Position numbers and translations under genes: made by a program
Shown: positions 39,236 to 48,928 of the stretch, in pieces
Layout of the letters: every line of letters begins with the position of its first letter
How positions within the stretch are numbered: position 1 is the stretch's first letter
Assembly (NCBI GenBank): GCA_002010305.1
Contig: MTND01000027.1
Coordinates: 116,930-180,929 of the forward strand
DNA: 64,000 nt
Direction of reading: 5' to 3'
DNA from: Archaeoglobi archaeon JdFR-42
GTDB taxonomy: Archaea; Halobacteriota; Archaeoglobi; Archaeoglobales; JdFR-42
Notes under the pieces: generated by a model
What the model saw: only the letters and a program-made list of their open reading frames with translations
The model's database searches: none
What the model was told of the DNA's origin: nothing

Positions 39236-40057
39236 ATGATCACATACAATGCTGTAGTAAATAAGATTGTAGAGCTTTTCCACAAGGCTGAGACTGAGCT
39301 TCCAGATGATGTGGTCAGAGCTATCGAAAAGGCTCTCGAAAGAGAGGAGAACGAGATGGCTCAACGCCAACTTGAAGCAATCTTAAGAAACATAGAAGTT
39401 GCGAAAACCAAAAAAATTCCGATTTGCCAAGATACAGGAATTCCAATCATATTCCTTGAAATAGGGATGGATGTAACTCTAGATTTTGATCTCAAATCAG
39501 CTATTGAAGAGGGTGTTAAAAAGGCAACAGAACTCATACCACTTAGACCAAATGCTGTCCATCCGCTAACTCGCGAAAATCCTGGGACTAACATAGGAGT
39601 GGGTATTCCCGATATCCATTGTGAATTTGTAGAAGGAGACCATATACAAATTACAGTAGCACCCAAGGGGGCAGGTTCAGAAAATATGAGTCGATTGCGA
39701 ATGTTCAATCCATCAGAAGCTGGTGAAATAAAGAAATTTGTAGTAGAAACGGTAAAAAACGCTATGGGAAAACCGTGTCCACCCACAATAGTTGGAGTTG
39801 GGATCGGTGGTAGCTTTGATAAATGTGCAAGACTTGCAAAAAAAGCAGCCTTCAAAGTTCTTGGAACGCCTTCAGAGTATGAGGCTGAACTTTTGGAAGC
39901 GATAAACTCTCTTGGCATTGGACCTATGGGGTTAGGTGGAAGAACAACTTCTCTTGCTGTAAATGTGGAAATGGCCTATTGTCATACAGCATCGTTGCCT
40001 GTTGCAGTTAATATCCAGTGCTGGGCCTCGAGACGAGCTTCAGGAGTTTTGAGGTGA
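39236..40057 (+). CDS. Fumarate hydratase alpha subunit (class I, two-subunit)
   Basis: 'KIPICQDTGIPIIFLEIG', 'RPNAVHPLTRENPGTNIGVGIPDIH'. ATG at 39236 preferred to GTG at 39227. Confidence 0.93.
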   Translation: MITYNAVVNKIVELFHKAETELPDDVVRAIEKALEREENEMAQRQLEAILRNIEVAKTKKIPICQDTGIPIIFLEIGMDVTLDFDLKSAIEEGVKKATELIPLRPNAVHPLTRENPGTNIGVGIPDIHCEFVEGDHIQITVAPKGAGSENMSRLRMFNPSEAGEIKKFVVETVKNAMGKPCPPTIVGVGIGGSFDKCARLAKKAAFKVLGTPSEYEAELLEAINSLGIGPMGLGGRTTSLAVNVEMAYCHTASLPVAVNIQCWASRRASGVLR

Positions 40058-40061
40058 TTAG

Positions 40062-40643
40062 ATGAAATATCAGTTTAATACCCCTCTTTCAAAGGAAGAC
40101 ATAATGGAATTGAATGTAGGAGATGAAGTATATCTCTCCGGGATAATTTATACTGCACGGGACAAAGCCCACATGAGAATTATGGAATATAGAAAAGAGA
40201 GTAAAAAGATTCCGTTTTCACTGGAAAACCAGGTAATTTACCACTGCGGACCCCTCGTAAAAAAATTGGACAGTAAATGGAAAGTAGTAGCAGCAGGACC
40301 CACAACCAGTGCAAGGATGAACAGAGCCGCTGTTCCATTGTTACAGAACTTCGATGTGAGAGCACTTATTGGAAAAGGGGGAATGGATGGTAAAGTAACT
40401 GAAGCAATGCGAGAAAAATGTGTCTATCTAGCTTATACTGGAGGGTGTGCTGCCACTGCCGCCGAAACAATAACTTCAGTAAAGGACGTAATCTGGCTTG
40501 ATCTGGGAGTGCCCGAAGCAGTATGGGTTCTTGAGGTGGAGAAGTTTGGCCCTCTACTGGTTGGTATTGATGCTCATGGGAACAGTATTTTCAGTAAAGT
40601 TGAGGAAGAAGTGAACAAACATTTTAGTGATATGTTTCCCTAG
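40062..40643 (+). CDS. Fumarate hydratase beta subunit
   Basis: 'GDEVYLSGIIYTARDKAHMRI', 'YHCGPLVKK', 'GPTTSARMN', 'LIGKGGM'. Confidence 0.93.
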   Translation: MKYQFNTPLSKEDIMELNVGDEVYLSGIIYTARDKAHMRIMEYRKESKKIPFSLENQVIYHCGPLVKKLDSKWKVVAAGPTTSARMNRAAVPLLQNFDVRALIGKGGMDGKVTEAMREKCVYLAYTGGCAATAAETITSVKDVIWLDLGVPEAVWVLEVEKFGPLLVGIDAHGNSIFSKVEEEVNKHFSDMFP

Positions 40644-40667
40644 TGACTCCTTAACTCTCCATATTTT

Positions 40668-41096
40668 TTATTCCGGATCTTTCAGGAAGTGTAGCTTTTT
40701 CTGCCTGGACACGCCAACCAGTTCAAATACATCGATGCTTTTTTCATACATCAAGTCTTCATCTATCTTGAAATTCCCTTTTTTGGTGGGTTTAAGATCC
40801 TCTACATCGATAAATCTCCATTCCTTATAATCCAGTCTGAATCCAACAAAAGGCATAGCCCCAAAACTCGCTGAAAACTCCTTAAGGGCGTTTACCTCAT
40901 CGTCAGAGAGGTATATTGGAAACTCCTTCCTTCCTTTAACTTCAATGGCCATGTATCTCCTGCCATTTCCTGCAATGATATCTGGCAAAGGTCTTTTTGT
41001 GGCAGCACCAGATGATGGCACGCGAATAGCTGGGCACTGAAGGTCCCATAACAGGTTGACCAGCTCCCTTTCGATCCTTGACCCTTTTTTCTTCAT
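40668..41096 (-). CDS. hjc: Archaeal Holliday junction resolvase Hjc
   Basis: 'KGSRIERELVNLLWDLQCPAIRVPSSGAATKRPLPDIIAGNGRRYMAIEVKGRK'. Confidence 0.92.
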   Translation of the reverse strand: MKKKGSRIERELVNLLWDLQCPAIRVPSSGAATKRPLPDIIAGNGRRYMAIEVKGRKEFPIYLSDDEVNALKEFSASFGAMPFVGFRLDYKEWRFIDVEDLKPTKKGNFKIDEDLMYEKSIDVFELVGVSRQKKLHFLKDPE

Positions 41097-41148
41097 TCAT
41101 TATTTTGAATGGGGTTACTTTAATATAGTCTTTCTCAAATCATCCCTC

Positions 41149-41691
41149 ATGAACTTGGTGCAACAGTTGATATGCTGTGGTAAAGAGATGGTTCGATATT
41201 CCTTGGTGGCTGGAGCAAGTGGGAACATCAGTGCACATAGAGATCAAAAAATTATCATTACTCGAAAGGGAGCATTTTTAGGTTCTCTGTCACCAGAAGA
41301 TTTCGTGAAGGTAGATTTTCATGGGAGCGATCCGAGAGCATCCAGAGATCTAGTAATCCACCGAACGATATATGAGACAATTGACACCAAGTTCATACTT
41401 CACAGTCACGGCATTAAAACTATAGTTGTTTCTTTTTTGGTAGATACTTTCGAGCCAATTGACCTTGAAGGGAGATACGTTCTTGGGGCAGTTCCTGTAG
41501 TAGAAGGAGAATATGATGTAGAGCGTCTTTCTAAGAACATTGCAGAAAAAATTTCAGAGAGTGAAGTCGTTGTAGTAAAAGGACATGGTGCCTACGCCTG
41601 TGGAGATGATCCCTTAGAGGCTCTTGCCAGATTGGTTACTCTCGATCAGAGTTGTAAGATTTTTTATGATTATATGATTCTCACTAAATAG
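41149..41691 (+). CDS. Class II aldolase/fuculose-1-phosphate aldolase family
   Basis: 'LVAGASGNISAHRDQKIIITRKGAFLG', 'HSHGIKT', 'VVVKGHGAYACGDDPLEAL'. Start set at MNLVQQL. Confidence 0.88.
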   Translation: MNLVQQLICCGKEMVRYSLVAGASGNISAHRDQKIIITRKGAFLGSLSPEDFVKVDFHGSDPRASRDLVIHRTIYETIDTKFILHSHGIKTIVVSFLVDTFEPIDLEGRYVLGAVPVVEGEYDVERLSKNIAEKISESEVVVVKGHGAYACGDDPLEALARLVTLDQSCKIFYDYMILTK

Positions 41692-41761
41692 TGTCCAATT
41701 AATTAATTATTTTGTATTAAAATTCTTATATATTCGTTCATAACAGAAACATTTATGTAGT

Positions 41762-41932
41762 ATGATTATTGTAGTAATAATGGTGGTAATAATAATGATG
41801 AAATGTTTTGGTACCCAAGCCTTTAAGATAGGAGATTACAAATGTACACTATGTCCCATGTACACTGAATGCAAGAGAGTCTTTGGTACACCATCATCTA
41901 ATATATGGGCAAGCTCTCCGGGTTTGAAATAA
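41762..41932 (+). CDS. Unlisted small Cys-motif protein (56 aa, or 45 aa from ATG 41795)
   Basis: Own translation: MIIVVIMVVIIMMKCFGTQAFKIGDYKCTLCPMYTECKRVFGTPSSNIWASSPGLK*, with CX2CX5C. Confidence 0.5.
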   Translation: MIIVVIMVVIIMMKCFGTQAFKIGDYKCTLCPMYTECKRVFGTPSSNIWASSPGLK

Positions 41933-42224
41933 TGGAATATAAAGCTATCCGCCAGTTGCAATAAAACTACTCTGTTAGATTTTGAGATTATCGGTAGATC
42001 CAACAATAGTTATAAGCCAAAACTAGCCTTACCGTTAGTCATATTTTGGGTCCAATGACTATATCCAATTTGCAAAAAAGATTGTTTCCAACGTTTTTGT
42101 TTCTGCTATCTTTGAGACTATGAGCGATTTTGTTCGAGGACTTTTTAGTTTACGTATACCTTATCTGAAACATATGCTAGCATCAATGGGAATTGTACAA
42201 AAAAGAAGAGTCTCTACAAAAGAA

Positions 42225-43541
42225 TCAACTGGTATCTCTAAGATCAATAACTCGCTTGGCTTTTATACCATCTCTTGGAATCGTTCCTGGATCAACAATT
42301 CTGACTTTTGGAGTATATCCTGTAATGGCCTTTATTTCCTTAGTATAATGCCTTATAAGTTCCGTTTTTTCTTTATTCGAGAGTTTCTTAAGGGATTCCA
42401 CTTCCACCGTCATCGTGTCCAGATACCCTTTCTTTTCAACAATTATTCTATAATTGACTCCACTCTCCTGGTGTCTCATGAGAGCTTCTTCGATCTGACT
42501 GGGAAAGATATTGGTACCACTCACAATTATCATATCATCGGTTCTTCCTATAATCGTCGAATGCTTTATATGGGTCCTCCCACACTCACACTCTTTTGTA
42601 TCATACAAGAAGGCCAAATCTCTAGTTCTGTATCTTAGAATAGGCATCGACTCTTTAGTCAATGTGGATATTACAAGTTCCCCTTTCTCCTCCAGCTCAA
42701 TTGGTTCACCTGTTTTTGGATCCACACACTCAACCAAGAAGTGATCTTCCCAGAGGTGAAGACCATCATGCTGGTCACAATCTGTTGAAACTCCGGGACC
42801 GCACATTTCGCTCAGTCCATATACGTTATGAGCATCCATATCCCATAAATCATTCATTTTCTTTCTCAACCCTTCAGTGAAGGTTTCTGCTCCAAATAAT
42901 CCAGCTCTTACTTCGAGATCTTTTGAAGGATCTATTCCCATCTCCATGGCTACTTTAGCCAGATGCAGTCCATAAGAGATAACACCAGACATGAAAGTGG
43001 TTCCATAATCCTTCATAAGAGTAATCTGACGGTTGGACTCTCCTCCACTACTTGGAACTATTAAGGCTCCTATTTTCCTCGCACCATAGTGAAATCCAAA
43101 GGCTCCAGTGAACAGCCCATAGGGTATTGGATTCTGAAATATGTCCTTTTTCGATAAACCAGACATGGCTAGACAGCGGGCCATAACCTCGCCCCATACA
43201 TCGATGTCGTTCAGAGTATATACTACCGTGGTGGGTTTTCCCGTAGTACCTGAAGAAGCATGAAGCTCCACTAGCTCTTCCATTGGAACCGCTAGAAGGC
43301 CAAAAGGATAGTTTTTCCTTAGATCCTCCTTTTCCATAAAAGGCAACTTTCTTACATCCTGAAGCGTTTTTATATCTTCAGGTTTAACACCCATTTCCTT
43401 CATCTTCCTGCGATAGTATGCTACATTCTCATATACTCGATGGACGGTATTCTTTAACCTTTCAAGCTGAATGGCTTCGATTTTTTTTCTATCTAACGTC
43501 TCTATTTTTTCATTGAACATGTAATCCTTCACAATATTCAC
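42225..43541 (-). CDS. Phenylacetate-CoA ligase-like AMP-forming acyl-CoA ligase (PaaK family)
   Basis: 'ELHASSGTTGKPTTVVYT', 'YRTRDLAFL', 'IIGRTDDMIIVSGTNIFPSQIE'. Confidence 0.93.
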   Translation of the reverse strand: MNIVKDYMFNEKIETLDRKKIEAIQLERLKNTVHRVYENVAYYRRKMKEMGVKPEDIKTLQDVRKLPFMEKEDLRKNYPFGLLAVPMEELVELHASSGTTGKPTTVVYTLNDIDVWGEVMARCLAMSGLSKKDIFQNPIPYGLFTGAFGFHYGARKIGALIVPSSGGESNRQITLMKDYGTTFMSGVISYGLHLAKVAMEMGIDPSKDLEVRAGLFGAETFTEGLRKKMNDLWDMDAHNVYGLSEMCGPGVSTDCDQHDGLHLWEDHFLVECVDPKTGEPIELEEKGELVISTLTKESMPILRYRTRDLAFLYDTKECECGRTHIKHSTIIGRTDDMIIVSGTNIFPSQIEEALMRHQESGVNYRIIVEKKGYLDTMTVEVESLKKLSNKEKTELIRHYTKEIKAITGYTPKVRIVDPGTIPRDGIKAKRVIDLRDTS

Positions 43542-43550
43542 CTCCAGTTA

Positions 43551-45173
43551 CTATCCGAATAGCATCCAGTTCGCCCTAGTAACAAGATTCTTAAAAGCAT
43601 AAGCACATCGTTCAGGGGAGCTCAATACAGGAATCTTATTATCCCGAAAAATTTTATGTATAACAGGTGTATCAACAACATAGGCCACAACAGGTTTTCC
43701 ATATTTCCTGCTGGCATTTACAAAGGCCTCTGCAAACTCTCTGGAGTCGAGACCCACATTTATGGCAATCACACCCCCAATGTACTCCAGAGACATAACT
43801 ATATCCACACATCTACTATAATTGGAAAAGGGGGTTGCTGGAGTCATATCTAGCGGATTTGATAGGGCGGCAATTGGTGATGCAACTTCCTTTAATTGTT
43901 TTTTAGCTTCAGAATCGAATTCCGGGACTTTCAGGCCGAGTTCCTCGCATAGGTCACTGACAGCTACACTTGGTCCACCGCTTATGGTTATGATCCCTAC
44001 ACTGTCACAGGAAGGGAGTGGTTGGGTGGACAAAACTTGAGCAGTGTCAAGCATTTCATCCATATTTTTAAACAACAAAACCCTGCTCTGCCTACATGCA
44101 GCCTCAAAGATCCTGAACTCTCCTGCCATAGAACCTGTATGAGACCTTGCAGCTCTTGTTCCTGCACCTGTTCTCCCTATTTTGTAAACAAGAACAGGTT
44201 TTCTAGAAGAAATACTTCTAGCAGTATCAATGAATTTCCTTCCATCTTTCAACCCTTCCATCAAAAGCATGATCACATCAGTTTTTTCATCTGAACCAAG
44301 AAACTCCATCATTTCTACGAAATCTACATCTACCATGTTGCCTATACTTACAAACCGACTTAATTTTAATAGAGAATTTCGTACATAATGTAAAGCTATC
44401 CCTCCAAAGGCACCACTTTGAGAGATAAAAGCCACATTTCCTTCATCCATAGGAACTTCCCAGAAATAACTGGCATTAATTTTCGTATGGGTGTCAAGGA
44501 TACCCATACAATTTGGTCCAATAATTCTGACCCCTGATTCCTTTGCAATCTCGTACATCTTTTCCTGAACAGCACGACTTTCCTGACTCTCAACCTCTCC
44601 AAATCCAGCTGATAGGATAACACAGGCTTTAACTCCTTTCGCAACACAGTCGTTCAGAGCAGGGAGAACGTATTTCCCAGGAATGGATATTATAGCAAGA
44701 TCCACCTCCCCTTCTATTTCAAGGATACTCTGATACACTCTGTATCCCAGTATTTCCTTTTCCTTTGGATGTATCGGATACACCTGGCCATCAAAACCAG
44801 AATCGATGATATTCTTAAAAAGAACGTACCCCAACTTCTCTTTGTTTCCTGTTGCACCAAAGACTGCTATTGATCTGGGATTGAAAAAATAGGAAAGAGG
44901 ATTTTCCAATATTCCTCCTCCCATGGGAAAGGATATGGCCACTTCGTCTCCATGAGCCAGAATATGGTCTCTCTTTACTTCCTTTCCATTCACCACAAAA
45001 ATAGCTTCTCTATACCCTTCTCGTTCAATAGCGTTCCTGAACTCTCTGCCATATTTAGAAAAAAGAACCTGAAGTAGATCTTCCACTGTAGAACCCCTTT
45101 CAAGATTGATTCTCTCTTCTCTTTTTCCGGTTACCTGAGAAAAATAACCGAGAAACCTCACGAAGACTATCAA
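43551..45173 (-). CDS. MoaD/ThiS-like domain fused to ADP-forming acyl-CoA synthetase alpha subunit
   Basis: N-terminal ubiquitin-like domain 'MIVFVRFLGYFSQVTGKREERINLERGSTVEDLLQVL...AHGDEVAISFPMGGG' continuing to 'NPRSIAVFGATGNKEKLGYVLFKNI...AFISQSGAFGG...ARSHTGSMAGE'. Confidence 0.88.
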   Translation of the reverse strand: MIVFVRFLGYFSQVTGKREERINLERGSTVEDLLQVLFSKYGREFRNAIEREGYREAIFVVNGKEVKRDHILAHGDEVAISFPMGGGILENPLSYFFNPRSIAVFGATGNKEKLGYVLFKNIIDSGFDGQVYPIHPKEKEILGYRVYQSILEIEGEVDLAIISIPGKYVLPALNDCVAKGVKACVILSAGFGEVESQESRAVQEKMYEIAKESGVRIIGPNCMGILDTHTKINASYFWEVPMDEGNVAFISQSGAFGGIALHYVRNSLLKLSRFVSIGNMVDVDFVEMMEFLGSDEKTDVIMLLMEGLKDGRKFIDTARSISSRKPVLVYKIGRTGAGTRAARSHTGSMAGEFRIFEAACRQSRVLLFKNMDEMLDTAQVLSTQPLPSCDSVGIITISGGPSVAVSDLCEELGLKVPEFDSEAKKQLKEVASPIAALSNPLDMTPATPFSNYSRCVDIVMSLEYIGGVIAINVGLDSREFAEAFVNASRKYGKPVVAYVVDTPVIHKIFRDNKIPVLSSPERCAYAFKNLVTRANWMLFG

Positions 45174-45179
45174 CAGGTC

Positions 45180-45380
45180 TCACCTGCGAATAAAGGAAAA
45201 TCTAAATCCTTTTCTGGCCTCCATCTCCTCTTTACTGATTCCCAGACAGCGATTACAGAGGTTCTTTGACTTGTCAAAATGCAGATCACAGAAAGTTTTA
45301 CGACACTTCCAGCATATGTTTACTCTGACATATGGCTGAGATAAATCGATCCTTTCCTTACAGGTCTTGCACAGAGGCAT
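45180..45380 (-). CDS. Small double-zinc-ribbon protein
   Basis: 'CKTCKERI...ICWKCRKTFCDLHFDKSKNLCNRCLG'. Confidence 0.7.
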   Translation of the reverse strand: MPLCKTCKERIDLSQPYVRVNICWKCRKTFCDLHFDKSKNLCNRCLGISKEEMEARKGFRFSFIRR

Positions 45381-47366
45381 TTATACCACCAGTCCTTCTT
45401 TTTCAAGAATCTTCAACACATCATGGAGTTCAAGATCCTCTAGAGTTTCCCGTTTTATCAACCCTGTTTCGGGGTCCCATCCTCTGATTTCATAATATCT
45501 GTCTATCATCTTGTTGAAGGTATCTCTGGTATATATTTCTCCTTTAGCTGGCCCACGAGGTACTTTATCCTTGAAAAATCTCTCTGGAAGAGTATCATCC
45601 TTTCTTCGAATTCCTCTTCGGATGTTAAATGCCCTCTCCACATTAATAATTCGCTTTCCTATTCTGAGCAATTCTTCATAGCTGATGTTCCATCCAGTCA
45701 CAGCCGAAATCCATTCATGATATTTCAGGGAATGCACTTCTCCCTTTAGCTTGAAGTACTTATGAATGAGTTCTGGTACTGGATATTGAGTATAATAACT
45801 TGCATGCATGAACCTGCAAGAACCTATGGAGTCTGTTATTGCTCCCAGTTCTTCATGCCATGCGACCATCTCTGGTTTCCCTCCATATTTTCTCAGATCT
45901 ACTGCTTCTGGATCTCCAAAGAGGTCTTTTCCTATTTCTGGTGGAAGTTTTATCATCTCAAACACAGGATGAGCTCGAAGATGGTCTGATCCTCTGCTCG
46001 CCACTGCATAGGCAAATCCAAATCCTTTGGCAGCCCTAGGATCACATGAAATGGAGTCCATTCCTTTAACATTGGAGGTGTAGTACATTGCTTTCTCAGA
46101 TATGGCTTTCGCAGCAAGATAAGATCCAAGTCCCCCAAGTTCACCTATTTTACCCTCTCTATTGGCAATTTTGTGGATAGCTTCAACCATCGCATCGGCA
46201 TTTCCAAATCTCAAATCAAGACCATCTAGAAACTCGTCATCAATAATACCCTCTTCCCTCCATTCCATAAATGTAGCGATCATATTACCGCAAGACACGG
46301 CATCCATACCGTAATCATTGGCAATCATATTGGCGTGGAATACTGCATCGAAATCGCCTACGCCACATTTACTACCAAAAGCCCCTATAGCCTCAAATTC
46401 AATATTGCCTCTTGTTCCCGCATATTTACCAGTTCGAATAACACCATATCTCTTGCATCTGTTTGGGCATGACATACAGGCTCTTCCAGCAGGAATTGGC
46501 GACTCTTTGACAGAAAATCTATCTCTGAATTCTTCTCCACTTATTTTGTCTGCATCTTCAAAGTAGGATTCTCTGAAATTTCTCGTGGGAAGCCATCCCT
46601 GAGCGTTGCCCCATCCAACACATACCGCAGTCCCAAGAACAGAATGTTCCTGGGTCTTAAATCCAAAGTCGTTCATCAAAGCCAGCCAGCCATCTCTAGC
46701 AACCTCATAATATCTATCCGGATCTGCAACCTCTATAGATCCCGTACCACTGACGCCAATGGCCTTAAGGTTTTTCGACGCCATTACCGTCCCCATTCCG
46801 GCTCTTCCAGCGGCATCCCAGTAATCAAAGATAACAGAGCCATATAACACACCATTTTCTGCTGCTCTGCCTACTGCAGCCACCTTCACATCGTCATGTC
46901 TCTCTTTAAGGACATCAGTGGTCTCAAAGACTCCACTTCCTTTCAGATCTGAGGCATCTCTCAACTCCACATGATCATCTTCTATCAGGAGATACACTGG
47001 TTTTTTAGATCTTCCCACCACCACGATGTTATCATAACCGGCGTATTTCAGCTCTGGAGCAAAATTGGTACCAGCATTGGAGTTTCCGAAAATACCTGTC
47101 AGCGGAGAGAGGGAAGTAACATCTACTCTTCCTGTAGTTAATCCCAGAAGACCATTAACAGGCCCTGTAGCAATCAAAAGCACATTATCCGGGCTCATTG
47201 GGTCAACATCGGGCCCAACGAGATCGAAGAGCAGTCTTCCATTGAGGCCACGTCCTCCAAGAAATCTTTTTACAAGATCCCTGTCCAGTGGTTCCTTTAT
47301 AACTTTCCCTTTTGTCAAATCAACTTTCAGAGTTTGACCTGCATATCCATATAGTTTTTCCATCAT
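45381..47366 (-). CDS. aor: Aldehyde ferredoxin oxidoreductase (tungsten/molybdenum-pterin)
   Basis: 'YGYAGQTLKVDLTKGKVIKEPLDRDLVKRFLGGRGLNGRLLFD', 'CMSCPNRCKR', 'AAGRAGMGTVMASKNLKAI'. Confidence 0.95.
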   Translation of the reverse strand: MMEKLYGYAGQTLKVDLTKGKVIKEPLDRDLVKRFLGGRGLNGRLLFDLVGPDVDPMSPDNVLLIATGPVNGLLGLTTGRVDVTSLSPLTGIFGNSNAGTNFAPELKYAGYDNIVVVGRSKKPVYLLIEDDHVELRDASDLKGSGVFETTDVLKERHDDVKVAAVGRAAENGVLYGSVIFDYWDAAGRAGMGTVMASKNLKAIGVSGTGSIEVADPDRYYEVARDGWLALMNDFGFKTQEHSVLGTAVCVGWGNAQGWLPTRNFRESYFEDADKISGEEFRDRFSVKESPIPAGRACMSCPNRCKRYGVIRTGKYAGTRGNIEFEAIGAFGSKCGVGDFDAVFHANMIANDYGMDAVSCGNMIATFMEWREEGIIDDEFLDGLDLRFGNADAMVEAIHKIANREGKIGELGGLGSYLAAKAISEKAMYYTSNVKGMDSISCDPRAAKGFGFAYAVASRGSDHLRAHPVFEMIKLPPEIGKDLFGDPEAVDLRKYGGKPEMVAWHEELGAITDSIGSCRFMHASYYTQYPVPELIHKYFKLKGEVHSLKYHEWISAVTGWNISYEELLRIGKRIINVERAFNIRRGIRRKDDTLPERFFKDKVPRGPAKGEIYTRDTFNKMIDRYYEIRGWDPETGLIKRETLEDLELHDVLKILEKEGLVV

Positions 47367-47848
47367 CTGAGATCCCTCGCACGAGCCTGAGCAGCAGCTT
47401 CCTTTCTTGCTATCTTAACCTTCTTTATGGTATCAACATCCAGAGAAGTGGAATAGCTAACAGCTCGAGTAAAACACCATTTCACACACTCTGGATCTCC
47501 TCTGCACAGATCGCACTTAAAAAAGACTTTTTTATCTTCATCAAATCCTATGGCCCCAAAAGGACATGCGATCATGCAACGTTTGCATCCGATACAGATG
47601 TCAGGATCAAGAATCACCGCTTGAGTGTCTTCATCCCTGTATATCGATCTGACAGGGCATACAATCATACATGGGGCATCCTCACAGTGTTCGCATCCAG
47701 TAGGAACATCTATGCCGTCCCTATCAAACTTTACAACCCTTATCCTGGCTTTTGTTGGAGAAAATACACCCTCGTTGATAAAACTGCAGGCCAGCTCACA
47801 CGCTCTGCATCCCGTACATAGGTCTGGGTTAAAGACCAATTTCTTCAA
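47363..47848 (-). CDS. 4x[4Fe-4S]-type ferredoxin subunit of AOR
   Basis: 'CTGCRACELACSF', 'CEHCEDAPCMIVCP', 'CIGCKRCMIACPFGAI', 'CDLCRGDPECVKWC'; 4-nt overlap with aor. Confidence 0.93.
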   Translation of the reverse strand: MKKLVFNPDLCTGCRACELACSFINEGVFSPTKARIRVVKFDRDGIDVPTGCEHCEDAPCMIVCPVRSIYRDEDTQAVILDPDICIGCKRCMIACPFGAIGFDEDKKVFFKCDLCRGDPECVKWCFTRAVSYSTSLDVDTIKKVKIARKEAAAQARARDLR

Positions 47849-47850
47849 TA

Positions 47851-48828
47851 TTACACCTCCAGATCCTTTACATCACAAAACTCAGAAAAGTCCAGTATTT
47901 CCTGAGATATGTGAACCTTAGTGGGGACTCCTGAAGCCCTTAGAATCCCAATTGGCGTTGAAGGGCCTACACATACAAACCCAATTTTATTTACCCCCCT
48001 CGGTGGAACTCCACACACAGGTTCGTCAAGACCTCCTATAGCATGGGCAGGTTTGATATCATGTTCCTCTAGTAATTTCATAATCTCAACAAGTCTTTCT
48101 CGACCAACAAATGGAATTTCCCTGTAAATTCCAAAGACTTCTCCTTCTCCTTCGAAGATCGATTTCTCACTCACTTCAGAAAACATACGCTGTATGAAGA
48201 GATCAAGAGCAGTTATAGACGACTCCTCAAATCCAATCACTTGAGTGAATCTTGTGAGCATGAAATTTGACATCTCTACTGATCCAGCAAATCTGAGAGT
48301 GGAGACGATCCCATTTCTGTATAAAATGGCATCTAAAGTAAAACTGGACAGATAGTATATACCTACCTTACCTTCTTCAATCAATGGAATGTCTCTTGCT
48401 GGGGCCACTCTACTGCTGAAAGCTAGGCCTTTTTTTCCACATCGGTCAAATATCCCGGTAACCTTCTTCAGGCTATTTTTTGGAAAAATAGCCAGATTTG
48501 CAATTACTTTCCCTTCTCCGGTTTCGACATCAAAATTGGAATAAAATATGCATTCATGTATCCTGCTTAGACCATATCCAATCCGATCAGCTATGTTACC
48601 TTTTTCAATCTCTCTGAGACCTTTCTCAGTTATAACTCTACCTTTGAGACCAAAATTCTCTGTCAGTCCCCTTTCATCCAGAATCCTTAGATGGTATCTT
48701 ACTGCCTGTTCAGTAAGATATATCCCCCTTTCCCGAAGTTTATTGGCAATAAATCTCGCTCCAGTAGGTTTTTCCTGTTCAGCAAGAATTTTCAATATTT
48801 CAACAACTTTCCGCTCGATATTGGTCAT
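47851..48828 (-). CDS. NrpR/DUF128-like transcriptional regulator with N-terminal wHTH, single effector domain
   Basis: wHTH 'GARFIANKLRERGIYLTEQAVRYHLRILDERGLTE' followed by one DUF128/NrpR domain. Confidence 0.82.
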   Translation of the reverse strand: MTNIERKVVEILKILAEQEKPTGARFIANKLRERGIYLTEQAVRYHLRILDERGLTENFGLKGRVITEKGLREIEKGNIADRIGYGLSRIHECIFYSNFDVETGEGKVIANLAIFPKNSLKKVTGIFDRCGKKGLAFSSRVAPARDIPLIEEGKVGIYYLSSFTLDAILYRNGIVSTLRFAGSVEMSNFMLTRFTQVIGFEESSITALDLFIQRMFSEVSEKSIFEGEGEVFGIYREIPFVGRERLVEIMKLLEEHDIKPAHAIGGLDEPVCGVPPRGVNKIGFVCVGPSTPIGILRASGVPTKVHISQEILDFSEFCDVKDLEV

Positions 48829-48888
48829 ATTTTCTCTTCTCCTGTTGTTTTATCTGATGTTTACACACTATCTTATTTTAACATTTTT

Positions 48889-48907
48889 TGTAAAGCATAG
48901 CTTTACA
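48889..48907. promoter_or_regulatory. Perfect palindrome TGTAAAGC-ATA-GCTTTACA upstream of the NrpR-like gene
   Basis: Read directly; 60 bp upstream of the first gene of the AOR operon. Confidence 0.55.
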
Positions 48908-48928
48908 TGATGAAATGGTACCTGCAAC

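Noticed and set aside
41762-41800. GTAATAATGG-like imperfect repeat run
   Set aside because: Short imperfect repeat; part of the small ORF's hydrophobic N-terminus or leader, not a satellite or CRISPR
42120-42638. 172-aa + strand ORF at the 3' end of the PaaK-like gene
   Set aside because: Mostly overlaps the PaaK coding frame; no motifs
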